Below, piece by piece: positions 37,641-64,000 of a stretch of 64,000 nucleotides of DNA. Position numbers and translations under genes: made by a program. Numbering within the stretch: position 1 is the first letter of the stretch; the number at the start of each line of letters is the position of its first letter. Source of the DNA: Scylla paramamosain (Eukaryota > Arthropoda > Malacostraca > Decapoda > Portunidae); contig NC_087151.1 of assembly GCF_035594125.1 (NCBI RefSeq), forward strand, positions 28,071,021-28,135,020, given 5' to 3'. The notes under the pieces were generated by a model that was not told the DNA's origin, did no database searches, and was given only the letters and a program-made list of their open reading frames with translations.

Positions 37641-37682
37641 TCGGCAGGTGTCTACTGCCTCCTCCTTTATAAGGAGGAGGCA

Positions 37683-38955
<1,273 letters not shown>

Positions 38956-38965
38956 AGAGAGAGAG

Positions 38966-39103
<138 letters not shown>

Positions 39104-39462
39104 TTATGTCTACTTAATTCTTCATACACTAACATATTACTTAAGTTCTGTCATTCAGCAGTTCTTAGTTAAAGAAAACACACAACTGCCAAATGCAACA
39201 GATAAGAAATGGCCAACAAAATTTGCACTTTAAACGTGCCATCAATGTGCCATGACTTCGCCTTGGTTAAATATTTGCAGATATTTGCTTTGTTGCGAAG
39301 ATCAAGTAGTAGCGTTCACGAACCGATACGTCACCTCTAAGAAAGTCGTCAGGAATATGAATTACATCGAGTTCAAAATTCATGTCTTTGGGCTCTGTCA
39401 GCCTTAAATTTTGTCTGTCTGTTTGCTGTTCTTGTCAAGTGCTCTGGCTTAGGCAGAGTAGG

Positions 39463-40155
39463 TCATGGTGCATTTCCCATCTCTTGTAGAAGAACATCAT
39501 CCACTATAGCAGACGCTGGTTTAAATGGGTCTTGTGCTGCCAGTTTCTTTACCTGTAATGTTACTTTAGTGGTGATAGCAGAGCCTGTCGATGGTGGATG
39601 CTTGTGACTTAAGTTGTTCTTTACAAATTTTCCATTTCCCTGAGTTACTAGTGCCTTGCACAGGTTACTTTTGGTCGGACAGTACACTGCCAGTAAGTTA
39701 CATTTGATCGCTGCATTTTTTTTTTTTTTTTGTAAGTGTACCCATGACTCAACGAGCTTGTCTTTACCACGCTGTGTGCCCTTCTTAAAGAGCTGGAATG
39801 TAACTTCACTTTCTGGCTGCAGTTCAGTATCTTGTATGGCTGGGTCGTTAAGTGAATCCTCTAGTTCCATTGGGGAGTAAACTGCAGGGACGTGTGGATC
39901 TTGTTCCATTGTAGGGGTGGCTGGGTCGTCCATTGGATGGGAGGTTGGTTCGTCAGTGAAGGTGCAAGTATTACAAATCCAATCAATGGAAATACCGGAT
40001 TTCACATCTGTCCATTAATAAGCACGAGGTACGCCAGTATTGCATTTCCTGTGCTGCCACCTCCCGCAGTGCGACAAGAAGGTCGCACTGCAGACCTTGT
40101 CTTGCCTGTACAGGTACAAGGCACTGAATACACTCGTCTGGGCAGTCCGCCATCT
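39463..40155 (-). pseudogene. PHD-like zinc finger plus FLYWCH zinc finger protein, broken
   Basis: The start reads MADCPDECIQCLVPVQARQG (ATG near 40155). A Cys/His pattern then continues only in another frame (WQHRKCNTGVPRAY), followed by an in-frame TAA. The frame downstream (40005-39463) has DWICNTCTF, an acidic/proline linker, then GKDKLVESWVH and later Cys and His spacing plus SHKHPP, the signature of a FLYWCH finger. It ends with FKPASAIVDDVLLQEMGNAP, a tail seen in FLYWCH/MULE-type proteins of invertebrates (from memory). A tryptophan/cysteine of the FLYWCH core has been altered and a K-rich insertion (poly-A slippage near 39717-39731) is present. It may be a decayed transposon-related gene or a host gene with errors. 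Confidence 0.6.
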
Positions 40156-40454
40156 TGCCACGGACTGTTTTAATTCTGTGATCATGACCTATTACAAAAC
40201 ATTGGTAAATGAACCACGAACCCAAAACTAAACGCGCGGTAAACAAGTGCGCGCACACACAAACATACACGCACACACACACACAAGGCCAGTCAGTCAG
40301 GAACTAGTACCTGACACTGATAAGCTAGTTCCCTTTCATAACCAATAAGGGAGGGGAAATAGTTTACCAGCGTCAGATACTATAGTTTCCGATTGACTGA
40401 AAAAAGGGATGACAGTGATGACAGTAGTGACAAGCACAATTAGCTACAAACTAC

Positions 40455-40587
<133 letters not shown>

Positions 40588-40776
40588 TCGGTGCTATTAT
40601 TATATACTGATTGTTTTGGTTGTATGGACAATTACAAATAAAACGGAATATGAAACGGAATATGAAGCCACTTGTAACCAATATGTGTGGACGAAATTAC
40701 CCATGGGGGAAATGATTCCATAGTGTGGCGAAATGGCATGTGGGCGAAATAACCGGATACCTTTCAGAACATGAGT

Positions 40777-40779
<3 letters not shown>

Positions 40780-40828
<49 letters not shown>

Positions 40829-40929
40829 GAACACATTCAGGACAACTGGATGGTAGGAGGAAGAAGACGCTTACATACTCTGGTTTATCTCATCGTGGTT
40901 ACAAACACTGGCATGGTGTGGGAAACTGC

Positions 40930-40968
<39 letters not shown>
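40780..40968. repeat. (CT)n and (GA)n microsatellites upstream of carboxypeptidase D
   Basis: CT dinucleotides at about 40780-40824 and GA dinucleotides at about 40933-40968. Their opposite orientation makes the pair inverted-repeat-like. Confidence 0.93.
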
Positions 40969-40969
<1 letters not shown>

Positions 40970-41556
40970 GCTACTTCCTCAGTTCCGTTGAGGTCTGTTT
41001 AACAATAACCTACGTACTATGTTTTCACTGCCTTTTCCTGTAGTTCATAAATTATCAACATAATTTCCAGATAAGCAATTTCACGGCCTATCTGATGATA
41101 ATAAGAAACTCTCTTAAGGAAATTTACGTGGCAGATACGGAACAGCAGGGTACCCACGGGATGGCGCATCAGCTGAGTGCCATTGAACATTGGTGCGATA
41201 GAAAAGGGTGATCCGTAATAGAGAGGTATTTTCACTAAGGATGAGTGTATACAGAAGCGTGAGTTTCCTAAGTGATTCGTCAGCGAATTAAGAGAATAAG
41301 ATGTTAGACATTACCGAGAAAGAGAGGTTGGTAGTCCTGTTGGGATTGCTCATGTTGACTTATGACTCATCTTGAATATTATTCTTTTCATATTTAACGA
41401 TGTTGATTTTGAATAAAACTACATTTTAACCTTACATTTGGTAACAGAAAATACAGAATGGGGTTGATATTAGGTAAGGCAATGTAATGAAGTATAACAG
41501 ATGTGAGGTAAGAACGTGTCCCTAGAGCGAGACGAGCCACAGTGACTGTCAACACC
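40969..41556 (+). other. Upstream region of carboxypeptidase D
   Basis: About 590 bp without an ORF of note. The 5' UTR and promoter of the gene should lie here, but I see no decisive TATA or initiator element. Confidence 0.4.
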
Positions 41557-63554
<21,998 letters not shown>

Positions 63555-64000
63555 GTAAACTAGTTTATTTTTGTTGTATTTACTATTTTTTTTTTTGTTA
63601 TATTTTAGTTGTTTATTTATGGATTTTTGTAATTCTGATAATTTATTGGACCTTTCTAGGAAGATATTTCTGCTTGAAGGGACACTGCAGTAATTTAAAC
63701 ACTAATTAAAATTAACTAGTATTAGTTGAATACAATGAGTCTTTGTGTTCAGTCACATTATGGAAGTTTTCTGGACAAAATATTTTGGAAGAATTTTTTA
63801 AGACTGAGATTAAAAAAAATCCAAAAATAATAATAATAGTAATAATCTATCTTTCATACTTGTAATAATAATGATAATAATAATAGTAATAGTTATTATT
63901 AATTTATTGTATTGCCTTGACTGTGAGAGGAATGACTGTGCAGCAAGCAAGAATGATTGTTCATAGTAGAGTTGAATGGAGAACAACAGTGGCGAGTGTA
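63555..64000. other. CPD intron 23 (start)
   Basis: AT-rich intronic sequence with AATAAT-type repeats at 63820-63900. No exon was recognised before the window ends. Confidence 0.6.

Noticed and set aside
41542..41556. An upstream start for carboxypeptidase D at 41542
   Set aside because: That codon is GTG; the ATG at 41557 has a better context and gives a clean signal peptide.

Overview
The window is eukaryotic DNA, most probably from an arthropod and, by inference, a decapod crustacean. The evidence is spliced genes with GT-AG introns, very dense and long dinucleotide and trinucleotide microsatellites, interstitial TTAGG-type (GGTTA) runs, and many non-LTR and LTR retroelements. Two host genes can be reconstructed exon by exon. 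Cyclin C (minus strand, 30468 down to 26132) has six coding exons giving 267 residues with consistent splice phases. A multidomain metallocarboxypeptidase D (plus strand, 41557 to beyond 63554) has 23 predicted coding exons in phase, plus one likely cassette exon, and runs off the right edge.

Layout. 1-3174: a full-length-coding non-LTR element, called LINE A here (endonuclease plus reverse transcriptase, poly(A) end), abutting a broken hAT transposase (3175-4818). 4937-14275: mostly non-coding, with microsatellites, a foldback MITE-like element, short duplications and a Merlin-type transposase remnant. 14276-22671: an 8.4-kb Gypsy-type LTR element on the minus strand with about 700-bp LTRs, gag, a damaged pol lacking most of integrase, and a damaged envelope-like gene of the errantivirus/baculovirus-F type. 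22672-26131: nothing convincing apart from repeats. 26132-30468: the cyclin C gene. 30520-34355: a second non-LTR element (LINE B) with an intact 1130-residue ORF2, ending about 50 bp upstream of the cyclin C start codon. 34357 to about 37640: a second, broken copy of LINE A. 37793-38955: a truncated LINE B copy. 39463-40155: a broken PHD-like/FLYWCH zinc-finger gene. 41557 to the end: carboxypeptidase D, whose introns hold antisense LINE A 3' ends, an antisense BEL/Pao integrase remnant, a tRNA-derived SINE and many microsatellites.

The two host genes are functionally separate. Cyclin C is the CDK8 partner in the Mediator kinase module. Carboxypeptidase D trims C-terminal basic residues from peptides in the secretory pathway. 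The most notable host-gene observation is that this carboxypeptidase D has four tandem carboxypeptidase-like units: the first two keep the zinc-binding and catalytic residues, and the third and fourth have lost them. The most notable mobile-element observation is the envelope-bearing Gypsy element. All calls come from reading the sequence; no database search was run, and clade names for the LINEs are tentative.
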